A DNA stretch of 25,322 bases, taken from IMG/VR virus record IMGVR_UViG_3300010885_015359, positions 1-25,322 of that record, one strand, 5' to 3'. Position numbers and translations under genes: made by a program. Under the pieces are notes generated by a model. That model saw nothing but the letters and a program-made list of their open reading frames with translations, was not told the origin of the DNA and did no database searches. The DNA is from a virus. The stretch's first letter is position 1. Every line of letters starts with the position of its first letter. Below are positions 15,721 to 22,664 of the stretch, in pieces.

Positions 15721-16563
15721 TTAGTCGCCGCAAAAACATGGGATGGTTTCATCATTGCCAAAAAAGTCTGTTTGGGTCTCGGCAAACTTCATCATGTCGG
15801 CATAGTTAGCCCGATCTTGTCTAAAAACTCGACCTGATGGTTTTTCACAAAATGTTTTGGCTTCTTGTTCCATCTTGGCCCACCAAATAGCCCGTTCAGG
15901 CTTTTCCTGAATCAAGCTCATGGTTTGGCTTGTGCCCTTCAAAAAGCAAAGGTCGCAATTGCCGTGATAAGTAACACCATTGATGTTTGGCAATTCAAGG
16001 TCAAAAGATTGATTACGCCAAAATTCACCCACTATTTCTTTAGATACGCCAGCAGTCACCAAAGGAGTTCTGTCTCTTGGTATCTTTGCGGCTCGGCGTG
16101 GCTCATCTGCCCTGATCCCAACCCAACTCATGTATTCGCCTTGACTGCGGTTTTCACACATTCCTTTTGAAAACAAATAATTAGCAATTGGTCTAATCTT
16201 CATGTCAGTCGTACAAAACCTAGTAACCGGGTTGGGTAGGTAATTCTTTTTACGAATCACAGCCTCAAAAGGCTCACCATTCCTGCTGGCTGTTTCGTAA
16301 GTAACCTGTTTCCAACGATCTTTTGTTTCTTCTGCGTCTGTGTACTCAAGCCAAACAATTGGAACATTCCAATTTGTCTCGCAGTCATGCACAAACTTTA
16401 AAGTTGCCTCATCTTCTTTGCCTGTGTTGGCAAAACAGACAACGCAATCTTCTGGCAGGCTCATCTGGTGAGCCTCCAACACTCTGTACAACATGTATGC
16501 AGATGTTCTGCCACCAGAAAAACTGATGCAGGTCGGTTCAATAATTTCAAAAGGGTTGCTCAT
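15721..16563 (-). CDS. PAPS reductase-like / adenine nucleotide alpha-hydrolase family protein
   Basis: This 280-residue protein has the PP-loop SGGRTS at residues 16-21 (family usual SGGKDS or SGGKTS), then FANTGKEDEATLKFVHDCE (43-61) and VTRFCTTDMKIRP (113-125), all typical of the PAPS reductase superfamily. Cysteines at 117, 203 and 206 (GNCDLCFLKG) and 276 and 278 (PCFCGD) could hold a metal or Fe-S centre, as in DndC-type relatives. These enzymes activate or reduce sulfur or adenylate substrates. It lies 18 bases after the Mom-like gene, so participation in nucleobase or DNA modification is possible. Substrate is unknown. The start follows a weak GGA. Confidence 0.75.
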   Translation of the reverse strand: MSNPFEIIEPTCISFSGGRTSAYMLYRVLEAHQMSLPEDCVVCFANTGKEDEATLKFVHDCETNWNVPIVWLEYTDAEETKDRWKQVTYETASRNGEPFEAVIRKKNYLPNPVTRFCTTDMKIRPIANYLFSKGMCENRSQGEYMSWVGIRADEPRRAAKIPRDRTPLVTAGVSKEIVGEFWRNQSFDLELPNINGVTYHGNCDLCFLKGTSQTMSLIQEKPERAIWWAKMEQEAKTFCEKPSGRVFRQDRANYADMMKFAETQTDFFGNDETIPCFCGD

Positions 16564-16581
16564 TCCAAACTTTCTTTCAAA

Positions 16582-17244
16582 TTAAAACAACAAATTCTGT
16601 GTTTGCACTTTGCTTCCAGCGTCATATTTTTTGCTTTCTCCTTTTGGATATGGTTCTTTTTTGTATTTAATTGCTTGCTTGATGGCTTTGCTTTTGCCAG
16701 TGACAAAAATGTATCTATGCTTTCTTGCTCTTTCTTTTAAATAAAAATCATCGCCAAATTTTTGGCGCATGAAGTCAGCTCTTGATCCTTCGCATCTTCT
16801 GCTCATATCGGCAATAGTTTGACCATGTAAGTGTTCCATGCCTTTTATTTTCCAATCTGTTCTTTTGGCACTAAGGCCTGTGTAAATAAAGTTGCAGGCT
16901 TGATACACATATCCAACATGCTCTTGTTCGGTGTCGGCATAACTAACAACAATTGATGGCTTAGGAAGCATTTGCAGACTGCGGCCAACCAAAAAACTGG
17001 CGGCATTTTTTGTTTTTGTGTCGATACAAAGCCTGTTAAGTTCCAAAACATATTTGGCATTTTCTGGGCCTGCAATGCCATCGCGCAAAGGAGCCGCCGA
17101 TGGAGTCCCATAAGTACAGACCCCAACAAGAATTGAATCTTCATAAAGGCCAAAAGCATAACTTATGGGAGGAATACGCCTTGCATAATGCTTGTAAAGC
17201 AACCAAGGCTCAACCTCATAAGATTGAATTGGCAATACTTTCAT
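16582..17244 (-). CDS. Mom-like DNA modification protein
   Basis: The 220-residue product resembles the Mu Mom group. Diagnostic segments are YVLELNRLCIDTKTKNAASF (about residues 65-84), LVGRSLQMLPKP, IVVSYADTEQEHVGYVYQAC (about 98-117) and NFIYTGLSAKRTDW. Mu Mom has a GNAT-like fold and converts some adenines to N6-(carbamoylmethyl)adenine, protecting phage DNA from restriction. I use the ATG at 17244, which overlaps the rusA-like stop as ATGA; an upstream in-frame ATG would extend into that gene. The C-terminal 40 residues are very Lys-rich (KAIKQAIKYKKEPYPKGESK) and could bind DNA. The 3' part looks more AT-rich than its neighbours. Confidence 0.75.
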   Translation of the reverse strand: MKVLPIQSYEVEPWLLYKHYARRIPPISYAFGLYEDSILVGVCTYGTPSAAPLRDGIAGPENAKYVLELNRLCIDTKTKNAASFLVGRSLQMLPKPSIVVSYADTEQEHVGYVYQACNFIYTGLSAKRTDWKIKGMEHLHGQTIADMSRRCEGSRADFMRQKFGDDFYLKERARKHRYIFVTGKSKAIKQAIKYKKEPYPKGESKKYDAGSKVQTQNLLF

Positions 17245-17669
17245 TCCAAGCACTCTTTCACACAAATATCAACGCCTGGCACAGTCGCGTACACCTTACT
17301 TGCGTGGATGTTCACAATCTGGCTGTCATCCTTGTAGCAAATGCCATTCAATGCGTCCATGATGGCTTTCCCTATGTTGTCAAGGTCTGGCTTCTTGGTT
17401 GGCTTTTGTGAGCCGTCTAAACAAGCCGCTGTGACCTTTTTTGAGTACGATGCAGGGATTGGTACTCGGATGTACAAATAGAGGCTTATAGGCGTTTCTA
17501 GAGGCTCTGTAGACCCCATTGCTGCTTGTCCTGCTGCTTTGACTGTAGATTCGTAGTCCACAGTCTTTTTGGGCGTGTAGGTTGATACAAAGTTGCCACG
17601 CCTAGCAAATTTTGGCCTGCCTTTGCCTACAGGGATGCCCTCAACTGTAAAGGTCGTAATAAAAGTCAT
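17241..17669 (-). CDS. rusA: RusA-family Holliday junction resolvase
   Basis: This 142-residue protein shows the RusA core: VEGIPVGKGRPKFARRG (about residues 9-25) and KKPDLDNIGKAIMDALNGI (about 92-110) followed by CYKDDSQIVNI. The aspartates D95, D97, D114 and D115 are in the places expected for metal binding. RusA enzymes cut four-way DNA junctions as dimers. It is coupled to the Mom-like gene and to a 54-residue gene upstream by ATGA overlaps. Length is normal. It would resolve recombination intermediates made with the Sak protein before packaging. Confidence 0.9.
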   Translation of the reverse strand: MTFITTFTVEGIPVGKGRPKFARRGNFVSTYTPKKTVDYESTVKAAGQAAMGSTEPLETPISLYLYIRVPIPASYSKKVTAACLDGSQKPTKKPDLDNIGKAIMDALNGICYKDDSQIVNIHASKVYATVPGVDICVKECLE

Positions 17670-17830
17670 TGCTTTTCCAATCTTTGCTTTACAGCCTGCC
17701 CAAGTCCTTTGAACACGCCAGTTAAGTCTTTTTCCAGCCTCATCACCTGTTGCCTAGCGTAGTCTATCCAAGCGGGATCAGAAGCCAGTTTTGCGTAATG
17801 ATCTGCCAGCTTGTCAAAGTAGTCATTCAT
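17666..17830 (-). CDS. Very small hypothetical protein (54 aa)
   Basis: A frame from ATG at 17830 to TGA at 17666-17668 encodes 54 residues starting MNDYFDKLADHYAKLASDPA and continuing WIDYARQQVMRLEKDLTGVF. It is amphipathic and helical with no Cys. The stop overlaps the rusA-like ATG (ATGA) and the start overlaps the end of the next small gene by eight bases. These couplings support it as a real gene. Function unknown. Confidence 0.6.
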   Translation of the reverse strand: MNDYFDKLADHYAKLASDPAWIDYARQQVMRLEKDLTGVFKGLGQAVKQRLEKQ

Positions 17831-17933
17831 CTATGTCCCCTGTCAGCTTGAGTGCCCTCTCAATGATGTGGTGAGGATAAGGCTGGCCTTCACGCACCTT
17901 GTCCAAGATTTCCATAGCTTTCTTGTAGGTCAT
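17823..17933 (-). CDS. Micro-protein of 36 aa
   Basis: A 36-residue frame begins MTYKKAMEILDKVREGQPYP and ends LTGDIDE. It starts at a TAATG overlap with the upstream gene and ends inside the next gene (ATGAATGA), so it fills an otherwise unexplained gap with exact coupling on both sides. The sequence is helical and mildly charged. Too short to assign; moderate confidence that it is translated. Confidence 0.5.
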   Translation of the reverse strand: MTYKKAMEILDKVREGQPYPHHIIERALKLTGDIDE

Positions 17934-18148
17934 TACTGCCCCCTTGCTCGGATGGCTTTGGCGTATGACACCCATGTCGGCGTTGTTGTTGGCGCATGGG
18001 TTTCACACACCTTCGCACACGCCTCACGCTCTGAAGCGGCGACAAATTCGGCAAAGCGTTCAAGTTGGAACACATACCAATCGCTTCGGTAAGTGTCATC
18101 TATGAGATCAGCCTCCCGCGCCATGCGGATGATTTCGTCTCTGTTCAT
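17933..18148 (-). CDS. Small hypothetical protein of a common phage type
   Basis: This 71-residue protein starts MNRDEIIRMAREADLIDDTY and continues LERFAEFVAASEREACAKVC, a pattern often met in small proteins of proteobacterial phages; no function is established. It is helical with two Cys. The start overlaps the DUF1376 stop and the end overlaps the next micro-gene (TAATG). Confidence 0.7.
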   Translation of the reverse strand: MNRDEIIRMAREADLIDDTYRSDWYVFQLERFAEFVAASEREACAKVCETHAPTTTPTWVSYAKAIRARGQ

Positions 18149-18933
18149 TTCGTTGCACTCCTTTTGATTTGTGCCATGCGTTCAAGAACTTCTAATGATG
18201 GAGCCGCTGCTTTTTGACGATCTGCGGCAATTTTCAACAACACCGGGTCAGGACCCTTGTTAACAGCAGGAACAGTTAGCCGAGCCACATCTGCCGTCTG
18301 CTGTGCAAATGATGGTCTTGGTTGCGATTGCCTACGCACCCAATTGCGCCAGGTTGCTTCCCAATCGAGTTTGACACCCTTTTGACCCGGTTGTGCGGTC
18401 CAGTAGTCCTTAAACTGCTCAAAGACTTTCTGTGCAGTCAAGTCTGGTCTTTCTTGTTCGCAGAAAGAAATCCAATTCCCTGTTAAAGCAAAGTCTGCTG
18501 GCAAGCGCGACCCGCGCTGCTGTTCTCTATTCTTTGGTTCTTGGTTATTGGTTATTGGTTTATGGTTATTGGTTGCTATTGGGGTAGCATTAGGGAGGCC
18601 AGTAGGGGGGCTAATAGGGGGGCTATGGCCTGCCCATCTCTTAGCTGCTCCTCTTCTGCCAGCCTCGCTGAATTCTCGGTACTTTGCAATCTCAGCATCA
18701 GCGCGAGGATTGATGTACCCATTTTCTGTAGATACAAAAAATTCATTCAATACTGTCAGAACATCTTGCTCATGCTCTCTCATGCCAATCTGACGGCCAA
18801 TCTCTTTTTGTTTGATTGGTTGTTCATGAAGGTAATAAAAGTCAAGCAGACGGCGATAAGCCAAATCCTCTATCAAAGATAGATGACGGGTATGGCTAGC
18901 GTAGTCGCCAATATGGAACTGGTAGTAGTGCAT
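18145..18933 (-). CDS. DUF1376 (YdaU-type) replication-associated protein
   Basis: The 262-residue product begins MHYYQFHIGDYASHTRHLSL then IEDLAYRRLLDFYYLHEQPI, the clear signature of DUF1376. In phages this domain usually sits in a replication-initiator-like protein, in place of an O-type gene. Residues about 41-85 (KEIGRQIGMREHEQDVLTVL) look like a winged-helix region. A Pro/Asn/Thr-rich linker (about 103-135) leads to a C-terminal helical and Trp-rich region (KLDWEATWRNWVRR). It likely recruits host replication machinery. A 104-base leader and the HTH gene lie upstream. Confidence 0.8.
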   Translation of the reverse strand: MHYYQFHIGDYASHTRHLSLIEDLAYRRLLDFYYLHEQPIKQKEIGRQIGMREHEQDVLTVLNEFFVSTENGYINPRADAEIAKYREFSEAGRRGAAKRWAGHSPPISPPTGLPNATPIATNNHKPITNNQEPKNREQQRGSRLPADFALTGNWISFCEQERPDLTAQKVFEQFKDYWTAQPGQKGVKLDWEATWRNWVRRQSQPRPSFAQQTADVARLTVPAVNKGPDPVLLKIAADRQKAAAPSLEVLERMAQIKRSATK

Positions 18934-18992
18934 TGAAGCAGCCCTGCAAATCCCTCAAAAGAAACTCACGGCAGGTGGAGGGTTCACTTTTC

Positions 18993-19014
18993 GCTAGGCT
19001 CATGACTTCCTAGC
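18993..19014. repeat. Inverted repeat in the DUF1376 leader
   Basis: GCTAGG (18993-18998) and CCTAGC (19009-19014) form six-base arms around a ten-base spacer in the 104-base gap (18934-19037). Nothing else convincing is seen in the gap; no T tract follows on either strand, so it is not a typical terminator. It could be an operator or mRNA hairpin. Confidence 0.4.
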
Positions 19015-19037
19015 TAGCCGGGTTTCATATTAGTTTA

Positions 19038-19256
19038 TCACGGGTTGGGTGGTGTGCCAAAGTAAATCTTGGTCACTTTATCGTCCATCAGCTTGTAGGT
19101 GATTGTCCAGCCCTTCTCGCGCAAGTCACTGAGCCTGCGTGTCGGGGTTGTTGATGGCAGAGTCTTGGCGATCTCTACTGTCGTAGTGCCACTCCTCTTG
19201 AGAAGCAGTTTTTGCAGGCGCTCTAATTGCGTCTTAGGTTGTTTGCTGAACCACAT
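19038..19256 (-). CDS. Small helix-turn-helix protein
   Basis: This 72-residue protein contains LLLKRSGTTTVEIAKTLPST followed by TPTRRLSDLREKGWTITYKL, the pattern of a winged HTH domain found in small phage proteins. I use ATG 19256, which lies two bases after the upstream stop and six bases after AAGG; a longer frame upstream would overlap the preceding gene heavily. It could regulate early genes or assist replication next to the DUF1376 gene. It is one candidate to read the AGGG/CCCT palindromes, but nothing shows that directly. Confidence 0.7.
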   Translation of the reverse strand: MWFSKQPKTQLERLQKLLLKRSGTTTVEIAKTLPSTTPTRRLSDLREKGWTITYKLMDDKVTKIYFGTPPNP

Positions 19257-19257
19257 G

Positions 19258-19707
19258 TTATGCCTTGCTGTAGACATGGACTTTGCGCCCGGTAAAGTTC
19301 GGGTTTCTTTTGATTTTGGTCTGCATAGCAGCCAGTTCTGCTTTGCTGAACAAGCCCTGAGCAGTGTTGCGCCAATCAAAAGCATCGCCGTGTGACTTGG
19401 GCCATCCTTCAGGCCAATGTGTTTCAATCACAACTGACTTGTGTTCTGGCTCTGGGCGCTTAATTTTGGTCACTTCTTGTTGTCCAACCAGTTGCACCAT
19501 ATAGATATTCCGCAGGCGCTTTTTGTCGTACCCGGCCTCTTTCAGCACGATCATGCCCAAATCTAGCAACTTATTGCGGACGGCAGCGCCTGAGACTTTA
19601 AACTTGTCCCTCATGCCGTTTTGAATGTTTTTCTCATTGATGGGGCCATCTGAGAGTCGGCTCAAATAGTATTCAATTGCTGCGTCAAAATCATTGGTAG
19701 TAGTCAC
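19258..19707 (-). CDS. Hypothetical protein, possible DNA-binding
   Basis: This 149-residue protein starts at GTG (19707), nine bases after GAGAGG, and overlaps the preceding gene by 17 bases. The N-terminal half (NEKNIQNGMRDKFKVSGAAV then RNKLLDLGMIVLKEAGYDKK, about residues 24-65) looks like a winged-helix region. The C-terminal half includes TQTKIKRNPNFTGRKVHVY-like basic residues. I do not recognise a family; a regulatory or replication role is possible from the HTH-like segment and early position. Confidence 0.6.
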   Translation of the reverse strand: MTTTNDFDAAIEYYLSRLSDGPINEKNIQNGMRDKFKVSGAAVRNKLLDLGMIVLKEAGYDKKRLRNIYMVQLVGQQEVTKIKRPEPEHKSVVIETHWPEGWPKSHGDAFDWRNTAQGLFSKAELAAMQTKIKRNPNFTGRKVHVYSKA

Positions 19708-19873
19708 TGATGTACACCTCTCGGTTCAAAATGCGCTCGATGGCGCGGGTTAAAAGTGCAAGGATGGCGGCTTCCACGTCACCAGGATCGTCCACATAGT
19801 GCTTGACCAGTGTGTACGCATAGTTAGTCATGGCATCCGCTGCCTCGGCTTCTGCTTTGTCAAATTCGTTCAT
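19691..19873 (-). CDS. Small hypothetical protein, first gene of the leftward block
   Basis: A 60-residue acidic helical protein starting MNEFDKAEAEAADAMTNYAY, with a hydrophobic helix (DVEAAILALLTRAIERILNR) that is amphipathic rather than membrane-spanning. It is the first leftward gene after the divergent control region. Family unknown. Confidence 0.6.
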   Translation of the reverse strand: MNEFDKAEAEAADAMTNYAYTLVKHYVDDPGDVEAAILALLTRAIERILNREVYISDYYQ

Positions 19874-19981
19874 GCACCTATCCTACCCATGAAAAAAAGA
19901 TTTGTATCTAAGGGAAATCCCTAATGTTTTTCTTGGCAACAAGGTGCAAAATCAAGTTGTCTTCAACAAAAGGAAAGTAAT
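19874..19981. promoter_or_regulatory. Divergent early control region with AGGG/CCCT operator
   Basis: This 108-base gap separates the leftward and rightward early blocks. It contains the near-perfect palindrome AGGGAAATCCCT at 19911-19922 and, five bases on, TTTTTCTTGGCA at 19927-19938, a 12-mer found again before the tRNA-like element at 25058. A central palindrome between divergent operons is the usual place for an operator. I could not assign definite -35/-10 boxes by eye in either direction. Confidence 0.6.
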
Positions 19982-20176
19982 GTGATGCAAGAAATTCAAA
20001 TAACCATTTACGCCGAATCAGACGCTACTGTCTATTTAGACGAATGGAATGATGGCGGTGTTTGGCTCAAAATCAACATCAGTGGTGGCGGCGCATACAC
20101 CCCACTGACACGCAAGGAAGCGGAGCAAATGCTCCAAGGTCTGCAAGAAATTTTAAACAAAGAGGTGAAAGTATGA
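19982..20176 (+). CDS. Small hypothetical protein, first gene of rightward early block
   Basis: This protein of 63 or 64 residues begins MQEIQITIYAESDATVYLDE and has a beta-rich N-terminus and a helical C-terminus (TRKEAEQMLQGLQEILNKEV). GTG 19982 lies seven bases after AGGA; ATG 19985 is the alternative. An ATG at 19980 reads only ATG-TGA, a start-stop overlapping the real start. The end overlaps the next gene (ATGA). Function unknown. Confidence 0.6.
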   Translation: MMQEIQITIYAESDATVYLDEWNDGGVWLKINISGGGAYTPLTRKEAEQMLQGLQEILNKEVKV

Positions 20177-20505
20177 ACTATGTATCTCAACTCGATGCCC
20201 ATGCCGATTGGCAAGAATCCGAGGCTGATGCCGCTGATGTTCGCGCAGAGCGTCAAGCAGAGTACCTGTCCCAGGATTGGGACGATTGCATCAAAGAACG
20301 CAATCTGGATGCCAAGATTGGCGGCGGTTACTTTCAGGATTTGATTGAAGTACTGGGCGAGGCTTGTTCACAAGGCGACCAGACTATCAATCGTGCTTTG
20401 ATGCAAGCGGTGGTTGACCTTGCCGTCAAAGGGCATCCAGAAGCTGTGCAAGCCCTTGATCTGGTCAAAGACTTTTTCATTGAGCAAACAATGGATAACA
20501 AATGA
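20173..20505 (+). CDS. Hypothetical acidic protein
   Basis: A 110-residue protein starting MNYVSQLDAHADWQESEADA, rich in Asp, Glu, Ala and Gln and predicted helical by eye. The ATG overlaps the preceding TGA (ATGA); a longer in-frame start would run through the upstream gene. The stop overlaps the next ATG. I do not recognise a family. Confidence 0.65.
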   Translation: MNYVSQLDAHADWQESEADAADVRAERQAEYLSQDWDDCIKERNLDAKIGGGYFQDLIEVLGEACSQGDQTINRALMQAVVDLAVKGHPEAVQALDLVKDFFIEQTMDNK

Positions 20506-20693
20506 ACGACCGAATCACAATTATTTCCGCGCTCATTGTGGTGGGCGCTTTTTGGGCTTTTGCAGTCTGGCTGACTTGGCAGTTTGTGCCTGACCAGCCT
20601 CGCAGGGTTGACTGCTCCCTTGTGGAGATCAGCCCTGACTACCCGCCAGAGGTACGCAAGGCGTGCCGTGAACAACGGAGGATTCGGACATGA
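20502..20693 (+). CDS. Small single-pass membrane protein
   Basis: This 63-residue protein has one strong transmembrane helix (about residues 6-28, TIISALIVVGAFWAFAVWLT) followed by a polar, basic tail with two Cys (CSLVEISPDYPPEVRKACRE). The tail is probably periplasmic if the N-terminus stays inside. It is coupled to both neighbours by ATGA. A superinfection-exclusion or host-takeover role is possible but unsupported. Confidence 0.6.
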   Translation: MNDRITIISALIVVGAFWAFAVWLTWQFVPDQPRRVDCSLVEISPDYPPEVRKACREQRRIRT

Positions 20694-21175
20694 AAGAAGT
20701 TTTAAAGCTGGCGCTGGAGGCGTTGGAGTTAAACAATTTGCAGTGGAAAAAGCTGGCGGAGTCTGGCGACTCGGGGTATTGGTTGGCAGCGGAGCAAGAA
20801 CACTACAAACAAACCGAAAAAGCCATCACCGCCATCCGCACCGCCCTTGCACAAACTGTGCAGGAGCCTGTGGCGTGGTGGATTCCAAAGGCGGAGCAGT
20901 TTTGCCTTCAAAGCCCAAGCGGTAAACGCCCCTTTGCAAAGGCATGGGAGCCGCTATACGCCACCCCACCCGCAGCACCTGTGCAGGAGCCTGTCAAATC
21001 CGATTATCGGGATTGGGATTATCAGGACGACTTGGAAAAAGCCACCCCACCCGCACAGCGGCAATGGGTTGGGCTGACTGATGAGGAAGTAATAGCGATG
21101 AGCAAATACGATTTAGAGTATGCGGCCTTAATCGGAGAAGTTCAAAAAAAACTCAAGGAGAAGAACAATGGATAA
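20690..21175 (+). CDS. Hypothetical helical protein with VQEPV repeats
   Basis: This 161-residue protein begins with a helical region (MKEVLKLALEALELNNLQWK; about residues 1-56), then a Pro/Ala linker carrying two VQEPV motifs (near 57 and 97), and ends in a helix (EEVIAMSKYDLEYAALIGEV). Similar modular small proteins are common in phages of Burkholderiales, without known function. It overlaps the preceding and following genes. Confidence 0.65.
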   Translation: MKEVLKLALEALELNNLQWKKLAESGDSGYWLAAEQEHYKQTEKAITAIRTALAQTVQEPVAWWIPKAEQFCLQSPSGKRPFAKAWEPLYATPPAAPVQEPVKSDYRDWDYQDDLEKATPPAQRQWVGLTDEEVIAMSKYDLEYAALIGEVQKKLKEKNNG

Positions 21176-21362
21176 CAAAATTGGATGCGTTAACCATGAT
21201 TGCGAACTGTGCCAAAAGACTTGCACACCACCGACTTACGGCAGTGAGGAACTCATGAAATACCGAGCAGTGATCCGCAGTCAAGCGCAAATTATTGAAA
21301 AATTGGAAGCAGCACTTGCAGAGCAATCAGTCGTTTGGGGTGTCAACAGGGAGAGCAAATGA
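21168..21362 (+). CDS. Small Cys-rich, coiled-coil protein
   Basis: A 64-residue protein with four close cysteines at the N-terminus (CVNHDCELCQKTC, residues 7-19), fitting a small zinc site, and a helical C-terminal half (VIRSQAQIIEKLEAALAEQS) that may form a coiled coil. It overlaps the preceding gene by eight bases and the next as ATGA. Zinc binding is inferred from the cysteines. Family unknown. Confidence 0.6.
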   Translation: MDNKIGCVNHDCELCQKTCTPPTYGSEELMKYRAVIRSQAQIIEKLEAALAEQSVVWGVNRESK

Positions 21363-21826
21363 ACCGGGCAGAGCGCAGGGCAGCAAAGCACACCAAGCCC
21401 CATGTAGACCGCAACAAGCGATTTGACCCAGCATATACGCTCAATCGCACAAAGTGGATGCAGACTTACACCGAGGAAGAGGCGGCAGAACTTGCCAACA
21501 AGTCACGCATGGCTTGGTTCAAAATGACCAATGGCTTGGGCACGATTGACGATTTCGACACGCTGGCAACAATGATGAATGTCATTGGCCTTTTGTCGCA
21601 AGAAATTGACAAATCGTTGCTTGAAATCACCCAGCCTGCCTCGATGTCGTTGGCAGAGATAAAGATCAGATACATCAAGCATGGCAAATTTGGGGTTGAT
21701 GCCCAAGCACTCAAAACAGTGCCTGCGGCTCTTGACTTGCATGACGAAATTCTGCGGCACATGAATCCACAGAAGATGATTGATGCCATTGAGTTGTCAA
21801 TTAAACGTCTGAAGGAGGTTGAATGA
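21359..21826 (+). CDS. Hypothetical protein
   Basis: This 155-residue protein starts MNRAERRAAKHTKPHVDRNK, a basic N-terminus that may bind nucleic acid, followed by mostly helical sequence (LATMMNVIGLLSQEIDKSLL and LHDEILRHMNPQKMIDAIEL). I take the ATG overlapping the preceding stop (ATGA), not an in-frame ATG 24 bases upstream. The end overlaps the next gene. No family recognised. Confidence 0.65.
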   Translation: MNRAERRAAKHTKPHVDRNKRFDPAYTLNRTKWMQTYTEEEAAELANKSRMAWFKMTNGLGTIDDFDTLATMMNVIGLLSQEIDKSLLEITQPASMSLAEIKIRYIKHGKFGVDAQALKTVPAALDLHDEILRHMNPQKMIDAIELSIKRLKEVE

Positions 21827-22101
21827 GTAGCACTACCTTTTCAGACCCGTTTAAGCAGCCAAAGTTTGTTTCCCCTGAGCGCAAGGCAGAGTTGGCTAAA
21901 AAGCGCCGTGAAGCCCGTGAAAAACGCCTTGGAAGGCCAATAGGCCAGCATGGTGGCTATCGAGAGGGGGCTGGTAGAAAGCGGATAGGGGTTTACAATG
22001 TCACCATCAAGTTGACCAGGATTCAATACCTTGTCCTGATGGAAGAGGGCAAGGGCAATCTGCATTTTGCTATACAGTCCGCTTTGGACAAGCACTATTA
22101 A
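21823..22101 (+). CDS. Small basic, probable DNA-binding protein
   Basis: This 92-residue protein is highly basic over residues 20-55 (RKAELAKKRREAREKRLGRP then GGYREGAGRKR). The GGxREGAGRK motif often precedes a ribbon-helix-helix-like segment, and here VYNVTIKLTRIQYLVLMEEG follows, which would suit that fold. A regulator of early genes is a reasonable inference, and it is another candidate reader of the operator-like palindromes. It overlaps the preceding gene. Confidence 0.6.
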   Translation: MSSTTFSDPFKQPKFVSPERKAELAKKRREAREKRLGRPIGQHGGYREGAGRKRIGVYNVTIKLTRIQYLVLMEEGKGNLHFAIQSALDKHY

Positions 22102-22109
22102 GGACCATC

Positions 22110-22469
22110 ATGGAAAACATGGGATCGTTCATTTTGACTTTGTTGCACTCTGCAACGAATACGCACATTCTGCATTGGCAAACCAAGTCGTTTGCCGAGC
22201 ATATGGCCCTTGGTGAGTTCTATGAAGCGCTGCCAGACCTGATTGACAACCTGGTGGAAGCCACCCAAGGAGCCACAGGCGAGATCATCGAGTTCCCAGT
22301 GGACTACTATCCTCCTGCGAAGGATGGCTTGACAGAGTTGGAAGAGTTGCGCGAGTATTTTGTGCAGGAGCGCCATGTCATGCCTGCCGATAGTGAGATT
22401 CAGAACCTGTTGGACAGCATTGCCGACCAGATCGATTCGACCCTGTACAAATTACGCTTTTTGAAATAA
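22110..22469 (+). CDS. Ferritin/Dps-like small phage protein
   Basis: This 119-residue all-helical protein carries NTHILHWQTKSFAEHMALGE followed by FYEALPDLIDNLVEATQG (about residues 17-54). HW-x7-H-x6-Y with a following acidic DxxxxxxE pattern echoes the dinuclear ferroxidase site of Dps proteins. Similar short proteins occur in large phages. It is shorter than true Dps (about 160 residues), so it may keep the fold without the full shell. It is the last gene before a strong terminator. Iron or DNA protection is an inference. Confidence 0.6.
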   Translation: MENMGSFILTLLHSATNTHILHWQTKSFAEHMALGEFYEALPDLIDNLVEATQGATGEIIEFPVDYYPPAKDGLTELEELREYFVQERHVMPADSEIQNLLDSIADQIDSTLYKLRFLK

Positions 22470-22489
22470 TCGTTTTCTCCTTGTAGGGT

Positions 22490-22505
22490 GTTTCCTGTTG
22501 GAAAC
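22490..22505 (+). other. Short perfect hairpin
   Basis: GTTTCC-TGTT-GGAAAC forms a perfect six-base stem four bases before the terminator stem. It may add to termination or protect the 3' end of the early transcript. Confidence 0.6.
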
Positions 22506-22508
22506 TTG

Positions 22509-22534
22509 GGCCTTCTTCGGAAGGTCTTTTTTTT
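22509..22534 (+). terminator. Rho-independent terminator with UUCG loop
   Basis: GGCCTTC (22509-22515), loop TTCG and GAAGGTC (22520-22526) make a seven-base stem with one G-U pair and the very stable C(UUCG)G tetraloop, followed by eight T. It ends the rightward early operon 40 bases after the last stop. Confidence 0.9.
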
Positions 22535-22616
22535 ATAAAAACCTCCCAGCAAAAATCAAAAAATGGTGGCTTAGAAAAAACAGGGGCTAAAACTTTTTGG
22601 GGGAGGGGGGTCTCTT

Positions 22617-22660
22617 ACGTGTACGCGCACACACGCATGCACACACGCGCACATGCACAC
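22617..22660. repeat. 44-bp strictly alternating purine-pyrimidine tract
   Basis: Every base from 22617 to 22660 alternates purine and pyrimidine, mainly GC and AC steps. Such tracts can adopt Z-DNA under negative supercoiling. It is preceded by G runs (GGGGGAGGGGGG at 22599-22610). No gene is seen between 22535 and 22996. Confidence 0.75.
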
Positions 22661-22664
22661 CCGT

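Noticed and set aside
17244-17265. Upstream start for the Mom-like gene
   Set aside because: It would read into the rusA-like coding region; the ATGA overlap at 17244 matches the operon style.
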